Shown: piece by piece, positions 1 through 6,614 of the stretch
Position numbering within the stretch: position 1 is the stretch's first letter
Layout of the letters: every line of letters starts with the position of its first letter
NCBI GenBank assembly: GCA_903914985.1
Contig: CAIWRE010000484.1
Span: 1-8,251 of the forward strand
Direction of reading: 5' to 3'
Origin: an uncultured beta proteobacterium
Lineage (GTDB): Bacteria; Pseudomonadota; Gammaproteobacteria; Burkholderiales; Burkholderiaceae_C
Length of the DNA: 8,251 nt
Position numbers and translations under genes: made by a program
Notes under the pieces: model-generated
The model's database searches: none
The model's input: only the letters and a program-made list of their open reading frames with translations
What the model was told of the DNA's origin: nothing

Positions 1-3
1 AAT

Positions 4-1149
4 TTACTGCGGATCTTTGTCGCCGCCCAGCATGTAGGTGTTGGTCATGCGCGGCATGGGCACGTGTGCGTAACTTTCGCGCCGTCCGTTGCCGGTGGGC
101 GCCACACCCATCAGACGGGCGTTCATGGAATCCTGGATATAGCCCTTGAGGATGCCGTCCTCAATCAACACATTGCGGCCACTGGTGTTGCCCTCATCGT
201 CCACATTGAGCGAGCCACGGCGGTCGGCAATGGTGCCGTCGTCGAGCACGGTGACGCCTTTGGCAGCCACACGCTGGCCGATGCGGCCGCTGAAGGCGCT
301 GGAGCCTTTGCGGTTGAAGTCGCCTTCCAGGCCGTGGCCAATCGCTTCGTGCAGCAGGATGCCGGGCCAGCCGGAGCCCAGCACCACCGTCATTTCGCCC
401 GCAGGTGCGGGGCGCGCTTCGAGGTTGGTCAGCGCCGCATGTACCGCCTGGTTGACGTATTCGGTGATTTGCGCGTCGTCAAAATACGCCAGCCCAAAGC
501 GACCACCGCCACCCGAAGATCCCACCTCGCGGCGTCCCTTTTGCTCTGCGATCACCGTGACCGACAGTCGCACCAGCGGACGCACATCGGCGGCCAGCGT
601 GCCGTCAGCACGCGCTACCAGCACCACGTCATATTCCATGGCCAAGCCCGCCATGACTTGCGCCACGCGCGGGTCTTTGGCCCGGGCCAATTTTTCGACC
701 TTGCCCAGCAGCGCGACCTTGGTGGCGCTGTCCAGCGTGGAAATAGGATCCTGGCCCGGATAGAGCGAGCGGCTGCGGGCGATTTTGGGCTTGCTGACAC
801 CCACCCGGCGGGTCTGGGCGGCACTGGAGATGGTGCGCACCGTGCGTGCTGCGTCCAACAGCGCGGCTTCGGAAATATCGTCAGAGTAGGCAAACGCCGT
901 TTTTTCGCCACTCACCGCCCGAACGCCCACGCCCTGGTCGATGCTGAAGGAGCCGGTTTTGACGATGCCTTCTTCGAGGCTCCAGCCCTCGGAGCGGGTG
1001 TATTGGAAGTACAGGTCGGCTTCGTCGACCCGCTGCATTTTGATTTCGGCCAAGGCCCGCGCCAGGTGCGATTCGTCCAGGCCAAAGGGGGTCAGCAACA
1101 GGGACTTGGCCGTAGCCAAGCGCTCAATAGTGGGTTCGCGAGAGATCAT
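4..1149 (-). CDS. tldD: Metalloprotease TldD, C-terminally truncated by an in-frame stop (possible pseudogene)
   Basis: TldD is the metallopeptidase half of the cytoplasmic TldD/TldE (PmbA) complex, which degrades unfolded peptides and matures some modified peptides. The visible 381 residues cover the N-terminal domain and the zinc motif HEAIGH (His267, Glu268, His272), followed by the conserved GLEGDFNRKGSSAF stretch and the YAHVPMPRMTNTYML block near the end. The family is usually about 480 residues. Here the frame stops at TAA (positions 6-4) straight after GGDKDPQ, where homologues read on as PQ-(E/D)-I. The three remaining bases read ATT (Ile), which fits GAA having become TAA by one substitution. 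The lost part would include the C-terminal cysteine that acts as third zinc ligand in known TldD, so the product is probably inactive unless this is a sequencing error. The start is an ATG 9 bp after the rodA stop, with no Shine-Dalgarno sequence. Confidence 0.9.
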   Translation of the reverse strand: MISREPTIERLATAKSLLLTPFGLDESHLARALAEIKMQRVDEADLYFQYTRSEGWSLEEGIVKTGSFSIDQGVGVRAVSGEKTAFAYSDDISEAALLDAARTVRTISSAAQTRRVGVSKPKIARSRSLYPGQDPISTLDSATKVALLGKVEKLARAKDPRVAQVMAGLAMEYDVVLVARADGTLAADVRPLVRLSVTVIAEQKGRREVGSSGGGGRFGLAYFDDAQITEYVNQAVHAALTNLEARPAPAGEMTVVLGSGWPGILLHEAIGHGLEGDFNRKGSSAFSGRIGQRVAAKGVTVLDDGTIADRRGSLNVDDEGNTSGRNVLIEDGILKGYIQDSMNARLMGVAPTGNGRRESYAHVPMPRMTNTYMLGGDKDPQ

Positions 1150-1155
1150 GCAGAC

Positions 1156-1161
1156 ATTCTA
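1156..1161 (-). promoter_or_regulatory. Possible -10 element of tldD
   Basis: On the minus strand TAGAAT overlaps the rodA stop codon and ends 6 nt before the tldD ATG. No matching -35 hexamer is visible. The gene lies close behind rodA and may simply be co-transcribed with it, so this may be chance. It is listed because the spacing matches the other unit heads in the window. Confidence 0.15.
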
Positions 1162-2313
1162 GGTCTGTACCAATCGCCGGGCGTTGGCTATGGACATCAG
1201 GATTCCCAGCGCAAACCCCAGCGTGACCATGGCCGTGCCCCCGTAGCTAATGAAAGGCAGGGGAACACCTACCACCGGCAGGATGCCGCTGACCATGCCC
1301 ATGTTGACAAAGGCGTAGGTGAAAAAAATCATGGCAATGCTGCCTGCCAGCAAGCGGGAAAACAGCGTTGGCGCGTCCAGCGCAATCGCCAAGCCCCGCA
1401 GGATGAGCGCGATAAAGGCAGTCATCAACAACACATTGCCCAGCAGACCGAATTCTTCGGAAAACGCCGCAAAAATAAAGTCGGTGGTGCGCTCCGGAAT
1501 GAACTCCAGGTGCGTCTGCGTGCCCTGCATAAAGCCGACGCCAAAGACACCGCCTGACCCGATTCCAATCATGCCCTGAATGATGTGAAAGCCCTTGCCC
1601 AGCGGGTCGCGGGAGGGGTCGAGCAGGGTGCAAATGCGCTGCTGCTGGTAGTCGTGCAGCACCGGCCAGCGCATGCCATCGGCGCACAGCACAGGCTCAA
1701 AGCCCACCAGCAGCACCACGGCCACCAAGGCCACCACAGCGGGCGGGATGATCAGCTTCCAGCTCACGCCGGCAAAAAATATGATGGAAAGGCCCGCAGC
1801 CAGCACCAGCATGGCGGTGCCCAAATCCGGCTGTTTGATGATGAGGCCGACCGGAATGCCCAGGAGCAGCGCTGCCACCACGAAGTCCAGCGCACGCAAC
1901 TGTCCTTCGCGCTTTTGGAACCACCAGGCCAGCATCAGTGGCACCGCAATTTTGAGAATTTCGCTGGGCTGGATCACGATGCCGACGTTGAGCCAGCGCC
2001 GTGCACCCTTCTTGGTGATGCCGAAAATGGCCACGGCCACCAGCAGCCCCACCCCGAGCACATACACGGGGACGGCCAGGCTCATCAAGCGTTGCGGTGG
2101 AATTTGGGCGGCCACAAACATCACAAAGGCCGCGATCAGCATGTTGCGCGCATGGTCAGGAAAGCGGGTGCCGTGGTCAAAACCGCTGGAATACATGACC
2201 AGCAGTCCCACGCAGGCCAGGATAAACACGACAAAGGCCAGCGGGCCGTCCAAACCCACCCACCAGGGGGCCAGACGGCTGCGCAAACTGATTTTTCCAA
2301 AGGGGACTGCCAT
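1159..2313 (-). CDS. rodA: Rod-shape-determining SEDS glycosyltransferase RodA (MrdB)
   Basis: RodA is the inner-membrane SEDS-family peptidoglycan glycosyltransferase that polymerises lipid II during cell elongation, working with the transpeptidase PBP2 (MrdA) and MreBCD. The 384-residue protein is almost entirely hydrophobic, with about ten membrane segments. Family landmarks are KKGARRWLNVG (residues 101-111), QPSEILK (115-121), KQPDLGTA (160-167), LEFIPERTTDFIFA (269-282) and PLPFISYGGTAM (351-362). Asp278 in ERTTDF aligns with the catalytic Asp of E. coli RodA. The extracellular loop CADGMRWPVLHDYQQQRICTL is the form usual in Burkholderiales. I chose the ATG at 2313 over an in-frame TTG at 2358, because the extra 15 residues (SHGAGTGRPPDNRA-like) do not resemble RodA and 384 residues is closer to the family length. 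mrdA, often directly upstream, is absent here: the next gene upstream is a divergent ribonuclease. Confidence 0.96.
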   Translation of the reverse strand: MAVPFGKISLRSRLAPWWVGLDGPLAFVVFILACVGLLVMYSSGFDHGTRFPDHARNMLIAAFVMFVAAQIPPQRLMSLAVPVYVLGVGLLVAVAIFGITKKGARRWLNVGIVIQPSEILKIAVPLMLAWWFQKREGQLRALDFVVAALLLGIPVGLIIKQPDLGTAMLVLAAGLSIIFFAGVSWKLIIPPAVVALVAVVLLVGFEPVLCADGMRWPVLHDYQQQRICTLLDPSRDPLGKGFHIIQGMIGIGSGGVFGVGFMQGTQTHLEFIPERTTDFIFAAFSEEFGLLGNVLLMTAFIALILRGLAIALDAPTLFSRLLAGSIAMIFFTYAFVNMGMVSGILPVVGVPLPFISYGGTAMVTLGFALGILMSIANARRLVQT

Positions 2314-2319
2314 GGCGCG

Positions 2320-2325
2320 ATTATC
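2320..2325 (-). promoter_or_regulatory. Candidate -10 element of rodA
   Basis: GATAAT on the minus strand differs from TATAAT at one position and lies 6 nt from the rodA ATG. That spacing would put the transcription start on or next to the start codon (leaderless mRNA). No clear -35 box is seen at 16-18 bp. Confidence 0.3.
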
Positions 2326-2353
2326 CGGCGGCCGACCCGTGCCTGCGCCATGG

Positions 2354-2359
2354 GACAAT
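2354..2359 (+). promoter_or_regulatory. Candidate -10 element of the RNB ribonuclease gene
   Basis: GACAAT matches TATAAT at four of six positions and ends 7 nt before the ATG at 2367. The -35 region is weak (CCGACC at best), so this is a low-confidence site supported mainly by matching geometry elsewhere in the window. Confidence 0.25.
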
Positions 2360-2366
2360 CCATGCC

Positions 2367-4409
2367 ATGTTTGTAATGTTTGATGAAGCCGGAAAATTCA
2401 TGGCCGGTCGGGTGCTGTCAGAGAGCGATGCCTCGGTGCAAGTCGAGCTCGACAGTGGCAAGCGCGTCAAGGTCAAGGCGGCCCATGTGCTGCTGCGCTT
2501 CGAAAAGCCCGCGCCTGCGGCCTTTCTGGCAGCGGCCCAGACCCTGAGCGAAAGCATTGAGTTGGAGTTAGCCTGGGAGTTTTCCCCGGAGGAGGATTTT
2601 GCTTTCGGCACTCTGGCGCGCGAATACTTCAGCAAAGACGCCACACTGGAGCAGCAAGCCGCGATGTTGTTCCGCCTGTTTGACGCTCCGCACTACTTCC
2701 GCCGCGCAGGCAAGGGGTTTTTTCGCAAAGCCTCGGCTGAGGTCATTGCCCAGGCGCTGGTGGCGATGGAGAAGAAAAAGGCCACGGTGGCGCTGATTGC
2801 CCAGTGGGCACAGGAATTGGCCGACGGCATCTGCCCACAGCCAGTGAGAGAGCAGCTGTACAAAATTTTGTTCAAGCCGGACAAAAACGCCCCGGAATAC
2901 AAGGCAGTGGTCGATGCCTCCCGCGCCACCCGCACTGCACCGCTGGAGTTGCTGCAGCGCAGCGGCGCCATCGACTCGGCCTACCAGTTCCATTGGAAGC
3001 GCTTTTTGCTGGAAAACTTTCCCCAGGGCACGGGCTTTGCAGCCATTGCTGCGCCGCAGGTCGCTGAAGCGCTGGAACGCGCCCCTGTGTCGGCCTTTTC
3101 GATCGACGACTCTGCGACCACCGAGATTGACGATGCTTTGTCAGTCCAGGGCCTGGGCAGCGGCTCAGTGACTGTGGGTGTGCACATCGCCGCCCCGGGC
3201 TTGGCGGTGCAACCCGACAGCGACATCGACCGGCTGGGCCGTGCACGCTTGTCCACTGTCTACATGCCGGGCTACAAAGTCACCATGCTGCCGGATGCAG
3301 TGGTGCAGACCTACACGCTTCAAGAGGGCCGCGACTGCCCGGCGGTATCGCTGTATGTGACCTTTGACGAGGCCACGCTCACCATCACGTCAACCCAGAC
3401 GCGTCTGGAGAGTGTGCCTATCAGCCACAACCTTCGGCACGACCAGTTGGATGCGATCGTCACCGAAGCATGGTTGCAAACGCCGCTGGCGGAGCCCGGC
3501 AGCGAGCCCGCGCCCTTGACCGGTCTGCAGCCCAGCCTGGCGTTTTTGCACCGCCTGGCCCGTGACCTGAAGGCCAAGCGCGAAGTGGTGCGGGGTAAAC
3601 CCGAAACCTTCAACCGGCCGGACTACAACTTCAAACTCGTGGGCAATGACGGCGCGGTACCACAGGGTGACGAACAGGTGCAGATCAGCACCCGCCAGCG
3701 CGGCGCACCGCTAGACCTCATCGTGGCCGAAGCCATGATCCTGGCCAACAGCAGCTGGGGCTCCTGGATGGCCGAGTTGGGTGTGCCTGCCATTTACCGC
3801 AGCCAGGCGTCGCTGGCACCCGGCGTCAAAGTGCGCATGGGCACCAAAGCACTACCGCACGCCGGCATTGGCGTGAAAAGCTATGCCTGGAGTACCTCGC
3901 CTTTGCGCCGCTATACCGATTTGGTGAACCAATGGCAGATCATTGCGTGTGCCCGGCACGGCAGTACAGCGGCCTTGGCCGCGCCCTTCAAACCCAAAGA
4001 TGCCGCGCTTTTTTCGATCATCTCGAGTTTCGACGCTGCCTACAGTGCCTACAACGGCTACCAAAGCGCCATGGAGCGGTTTTGGACCTTGAAATACCTG
4101 CAGCAAAACGGTATGGAGGACTTGGTCTGCACCGTGTTCAAAGACAACATGGTGAGGGCTGATGAACTGCCGCTGGTATTACCGGTGGTGGGTGCCCAGG
4201 GCCTGCCACGGGGCGCGCGTGTGCGGGTGCGGCTCGGCGCAATGGACCTGATCACCTTGGACATCCAGGGCACTGTGACGGAGCGACTGGACGCGCCTCA
4301 GGCAGACCAGACGCCTGTCGACGATGCGCCGGAGGACGACGAGGAGACGGCGGGGCCGATTGCGATCGCCGTGGACATCAACGAGGCCCCGCAGGGCGAC
4401 GCCACTTAG
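2367..4409 (+). CDS. RNB-domain exoribonuclease (RNase II/R family)
   Basis: This is a predicted cytoplasmic, metal-dependent, processive 3'-5' exoribonuclease for RNA decay. The 680-residue protein has an N-terminal small beta domain (about 1-47), a helical region with the conserved block APHYFRRAGKG (107-117) and an RNB catalytic core (about 240-580). The active site is FSIDDSATTEIDDALSV (244-260): Asp247, Asp255 and Asp256 align with RNase II Asp201, Asp209 and Asp210, while the place of Asp207 is taken by Glu253. TSPLRRYTDLVNQ (510-522) supplies the conserved catalytic arginine. The C-terminus holds only a short basic beta-rich stretch (615-640) and then an acidic tail (641-680), with no obvious complete S1 domain. 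The start is ATG 2367; Met4 at 2376 is an alternative. It leads the tonB-like/mtgA/ruvC unit. The family is sure, but I cannot say whether it counts as rnb or rnr, so I give no symbol. Confidence 0.93.
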   Translation: MFVMFDEAGKFMAGRVLSESDASVQVELDSGKRVKVKAAHVLLRFEKPAPAAFLAAAQTLSESIELELAWEFSPEEDFAFGTLAREYFSKDATLEQQAAMLFRLFDAPHYFRRAGKGFFRKASAEVIAQALVAMEKKKATVALIAQWAQELADGICPQPVREQLYKILFKPDKNAPEYKAVVDASRATRTAPLELLQRSGAIDSAYQFHWKRFLLENFPQGTGFAAIAAPQVAEALERAPVSAFSIDDSATTEIDDALSVQGLGSGSVTVGVHIAAPGLAVQPDSDIDRLGRARLSTVYMPGYKVTMLPDAVVQTYTLQEGRDCPAVSLYVTFDEATLTITSTQTRLESVPISHNLRHDQLDAIVTEAWLQTPLAEPGSEPAPLTGLQPSLAFLHRLARDLKAKREVVRGKPETFNRPDYNFKLVGNDGAVPQGDEQVQISTRQRGAPLDLIVAEAMILANSSWGSWMAELGVPAIYRSQASLAPGVKVRMGTKALPHAGIGVKSYAWSTSPLRRYTDLVNQWQIIACARHGSTAALAAPFKPKDAALFSIISSFDAAYSAYNGYQSAMERFWTLKYLQQNGMEDLVCTVFKDNMVRADELPLVLPVVGAQGLPRGARVRVRLGAMDLITLDIQGTVTERLDAPQADQTPVDDAPEDDEETAGPIAIAVDINEAPQGDAT

Positions 4410-4424
4410 CGACAGGGGCAGGTA

Positions 4425-5306
4425 ATGATGCGACCGATGCTGACCCGCTGGTGGCTGCAACGCAGCCTGCTGCAAAAGGCTTTGTTCGTGTCCCTGGCGC
4501 TGCACGTGGCGGTGCTGACCTTGCGCATCGTCAGTCCGCAGCAGTTCGACAAAATTTTTTCTGACAACGCGCTGGAAGTCGTGCTGGTCAACGCACGCAG
4601 CGAAGTGCCACCGGTCGAGGCCCAAGCTGTGGCCCAAGCCTCGTTGGCGGGTGGCGGTGACGCAGCCCAGGGCATGGCCAGCACCATGATGGCCAACGCG
4701 CCCTTGTCCCAGGAAGGCGATTTGACTTCAGCGAATGCCGACGCCAATCGCCAAAATCTTCAGCAACAGCAAAATCTGCTGTTGAGTCGGGTGAAGCAGC
4801 AGCTTGCCGCCCTTACCGAAGCACAGGCGCGCAGCAACCAGACCGCCACCCAGCGCGCGGAGCAGGAAAAAAAGCGGCGCGAAATGGTCAATTTGCTAGC
4901 CAAGATTGAAAACCGCATCAATGCGGAAAACGCCCGTCCGCGCAAGCGCTATCTCAGCCCTGCCGTCAAAGAAGCCAGCTACGCGCTGTATTACGACACC
5001 ATGCGCCAGGCGATTGAGGCCCAGGGCGATGCGCACTTTCCCGAAAAGGGCGGGCAGAAGCTCTATGGCAGCCTGACCATGGTGCTTACCGTGGATGCAC
5101 GCGGCGTTGTGCTCGAGGCCGAAGTGGTCAAGCAGTCAGGTAATCCGGACCTGGACCGACGGGCCCAGGCGATTGCGCGCACCGCGGGGCCCTTTGGCCC
5201 CTTTACCCCCGAAATGCGCAAAACGGTGGACCAGTTGGTCTTGGTGTCCCGTTTTACCTTCACCAAAGACGCGACCTTGCAAACCAAAGCGATGGTGCCG
5301 CAATGA
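4425..5306 (+). CDS. TonB C-terminal-domain protein (TonB/TolA-like energy transducer family)
   Basis: The 293-residue protein has a short basic cytoplasmic N-terminus, one membrane segment (about residues 17-36), a Gln/Ala-rich helical periplasmic stretch (about 105-170, probably coiled coil, ending in a KKRREM cluster) and a TonB-type C-terminal domain (about 185-281). The C-terminal domain shows the family pattern GSLTMVLTVDARGVVLEAEV, then SGNPDLDRRA and PFGPFTPEM. Classical TonB spans the periplasm with Glu-Pro/Lys-Pro repeats. These are missing, so the architecture is nearer to TolA, and no exbB or exbD is adjacent. Function is therefore unproven: it may transmit inner-membrane energy or act as an envelope scaffold. 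The start follows the ribonuclease stop by 15 bp, with AGGGG (4414-4418) well placed as a Shine-Dalgarno sequence for ATG 4425 or the adjacent ATG 4428. The stop codon overlaps the mtgA start (ATGA). Confidence 0.85.
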   Translation: MMRPMLTRWWLQRSLLQKALFVSLALHVAVLTLRIVSPQQFDKIFSDNALEVVLVNARSEVPPVEAQAVAQASLAGGGDAAQGMASTMMANAPLSQEGDLTSANADANRQNLQQQQNLLLSRVKQQLAALTEAQARSNQTATQRAEQEKKRREMVNLLAKIENRINAENARPRKRYLSPAVKEASYALYYDTMRQAIEAQGDAHFPEKGGQKLYGSLTMVLTVDARGVVLEAEVVKQSGNPDLDRRAQAIARTAGPFGPFTPEMRKTVDQLVLVSRFTFTKDATLQTKAMVPQ

Positions 5307-6046
5307 GACCACTGATGCGGCTGCTGGCGCTGTGCGCTTGCGCACTGCTAGGCCTGCAACTGTTTTTTGCAGTGCGCATTGCCAGCATGCAGTGGCTCGA
5401 TCCGCAGTCCACCGCTTTTGAGCGTTCGCAGGCCTGGCAGATTCTGAAAAACCGCGGCAGCCTGCGATGGAAGCAGCAGTGGCGCGACGACGCTGGCATC
5501 AGCACCCAGCTCAAGCGCGCTGTGATTGCCTCGGAGGATGACAGCTTCAGCACCCACGACGGCTTGGACTGGGTAGCCCTGGAAAAAGCCTGGGCGAGGA
5601 ACGCCAAGGCCGAGGACCGCGCCACCCAAAATGCAGCCGCGAGTAGCAAAAACGCCAAGCCACCCAAGGTGGTGGGCGGCTCCACGATTACCCAGCAATT
5701 GGCTAAGAATTTGTTTTTGTCCGGTGAACGCACCCTGCTGCGCAAGTCACAGGAATTGGTGCTGACCCTGTTGCTAGAAAAGCTGTTGGGCAAGCAACGC
5801 ATCCTGGAGATTTACCTCAACAGCGTGGAGTGGGGGGAAGGCGTGTTTGGTGCCGAGGCTGCGGCCCAGCACTACTTCCGCAAAAGTGCCGCCAACCTCA
5901 GCGCCTACGAAGCGGCACGCTTGGTGGTCATGCTGCCACGGCCCCGGTATTTTGAAAAGCTGCCCAACTCCGACTACCTCAGCACGCGTGCGCTGGTGAT
6001 CGTGGGGCGCATGGGCGACGCCCGTTTGCCAGGTAAAACGCCATGA
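5303..6046 (+). CDS. mtgA: Monofunctional biosynthetic peptidoglycan glycosyltransferase MtgA (GT51)
   Basis: MtgA polymerises lipid II into glycan strands at the periplasmic face of the inner membrane and has no transpeptidase domain. The 247-residue protein has an N-terminal membrane anchor (about residues 5-25) and a GT51 domain with all expected motifs: [14 protein letters not shown] (77-90, catalytic Glu78), [14 protein letters not shown] (125-138), RKSQE (147-151, second catalytic Glu151) and [15 protein letters not shown] (164-178). A lysine/alanine-rich insertion (about 100-122) sits between motifs I and II. The length is normal for the family. The start overlaps the TonB-like stop as ATGA, and the mtgA stop overlaps the ruvC start the same way, suggesting translational coupling on both sides. 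Met5 at 5315 is an alternative start. In many relatives I recall aroE directly before mtgA; it is not present here. Confidence 0.96.
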   Translation: MRPLMRLLALCACALLGLQLFFAVRIASMQWLDPQSTAFERSQAWQILKNRGSLRWKQQWRDDAGISTQLKRAVIASEDDSFSTHDGLDWVALEKAWARNAKAEDRATQNAAASSKNAKPPKVVGGSTITQQLAKNLFLSGERTLLRKSQELVLTLLLEKLLGKQRILEIYLNSVEWGEGVFGAEAAAQHYFRKSAANLSAYEAARLVVMLPRPRYFEKLPNSDYLSTRALVIVGRMGDARLPGKTP

Positions 6047-6588
6047 GAATTCTGGGCATTGACCCCGGCTTGCGTACCACCGGCTTTGGCGTGATCGACC
6101 AGGAGGGCGCTGCCTTGCGCTATGTCGCCAGCGGCACCATCACCACCCACCACCTTGAGACCAAAGCACTGCCAGCGCGTCTGAAAGTGCTGTTCGATGG
6201 TGTGGGCGAGGTGATTGAGCGCTATCAACCGGACTGCGCCTCGATTGAAATCGTCTTTGTCAACGTCAATCCGCAGTCCACCTTGTTGCTGGGGCAGGCG
6301 CGCGGTGCCTTGCTGACCGCGCTGGTGCATGCCAATCTGGCGGTGGCCGAGTACACCGCGCTGCAAATGAAGCAAGCCGTGGTGGGTTATGGCCGGGCGG
6401 ACAAAACCCAAATTCAGGAAATGGTGCGACGCTTGCTCACGCTGCCGGGCCTTCCTGGTCCAGACGCGGCCGACGGTTTGGGCTTAGCGATCACCCACGC
6501 CCACGCAGGGGCCGCGATGGCCCGTATTGCCAAGGCCGATGGTCTGGGGGCCGGGGATGGCAGCTACAGGGCAGGCCGTAGCCGCTAA
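6043..6588 (+). CDS. ruvC: Crossover junction endodeoxyribonuclease RuvC
   Basis: RuvC is the dimeric, Mg2+-dependent nuclease that cuts Holliday junctions during recombinational repair, normally loaded by RuvAB. The 181-residue protein begins [17 protein letters not shown] and carries the full acidic set Asp7, Glu69, Asp141 and Asp144, which aligns with E. coli Asp7, Glu66, Asp138 and Asp141 with a shift of three. The [14 protein letters not shown] block (76-89), Phe72, Lys110 and Lys121 are also in place, so the enzyme should be active. The start overlaps the mtgA stop (ATGA), with AGGT (6031-6034) as a modest Shine-Dalgarno sequence. ruvA and ruvB, often directly downstream, are not here: the next gene is lpxC in the opposite direction. 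Confidence 0.97.
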   Translation: MRILGIDPGLRTTGFGVIDQEGAALRYVASGTITTHHLETKALPARLKVLFDGVGEVIERYQPDCASIEIVFVNVNPQSTLLLGQARGALLTALVHANLAVAEYTALQMKQAVVGYGRADKTQIQEMVRRLLTLPGLPGPDAADGLGLAITHAHAGAAMARIAKADGLGAGDGSYRAGRSR

Positions 6589-6599
6589 GTGCTTGAGCT

Positions 6600-6614
6600 A
6601 GGCGCGCGGCGCCT
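6600..6614. terminator. GC-rich palindrome between convergent ruvC and lpxC
   Basis: GGCGC-GCG-GCGCC (6601-6613), extended by an A-T pair (6600/6614), forms a 6-bp stem with a 3-nt loop in the 25-bp gap between two convergent genes. It lies where a bidirectional terminator would be expected and touches the lpxC stop codon. No T-run follows on either strand, so it is not a canonical intrinsic terminator. Confidence 0.3.

Larger units (their letters stand above)
2314..2366. promoter_or_regulatory. Divergent promoter region between rodA and the RNB ribonuclease gene
   Basis: This 53-bp gap separates two divergently transcribed genes, so both units must start in or near it. On the minus strand GATAAT (2325-2320) ends 6 nt before the rodA ATG. 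On the plus strand GACAAT (2354-2359) ends 7 nt before the ribonuclease ATG. Neither gene has a convincing Shine-Dalgarno sequence, and I see no good -35 hexamer for either. The assignment is inference from position and sequence. Confidence 0.45.

Noticed and set aside
64..1557. 497-codon open frame on the plus strand opposite tldD and rodA
   Set aside because: It is antisense to two clear genes. Its translation is rich in His, Gln, Arg, Gly and Ala with no recognisable domain, as expected for a shadow frame in GC-rich coding DNA.
2314..2358. TTG start for rodA at 2358 adding 15 residues
   Set aside because: The added residues (SHGAGTGRPPDNRA) do not look like RodA, and ATG 2313 has a plausible -10-like hexamer and a family-like length.
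1585..2376. 263-codon open frame (and an overlapping 236-codon frame) antisense to rodA
   Set aside because: The composition is the mirror of a hydrophobic membrane protein, with no family features; it is a shadow of rodA.
2362..2376. Four-codon upstream frame (ATG CCA TGT TTG TAA) overlapping the ribonuclease start
   Set aside because: It is too short to support, and it would lie upstream of the transcript if the GACAAT hexamer is the real -10.
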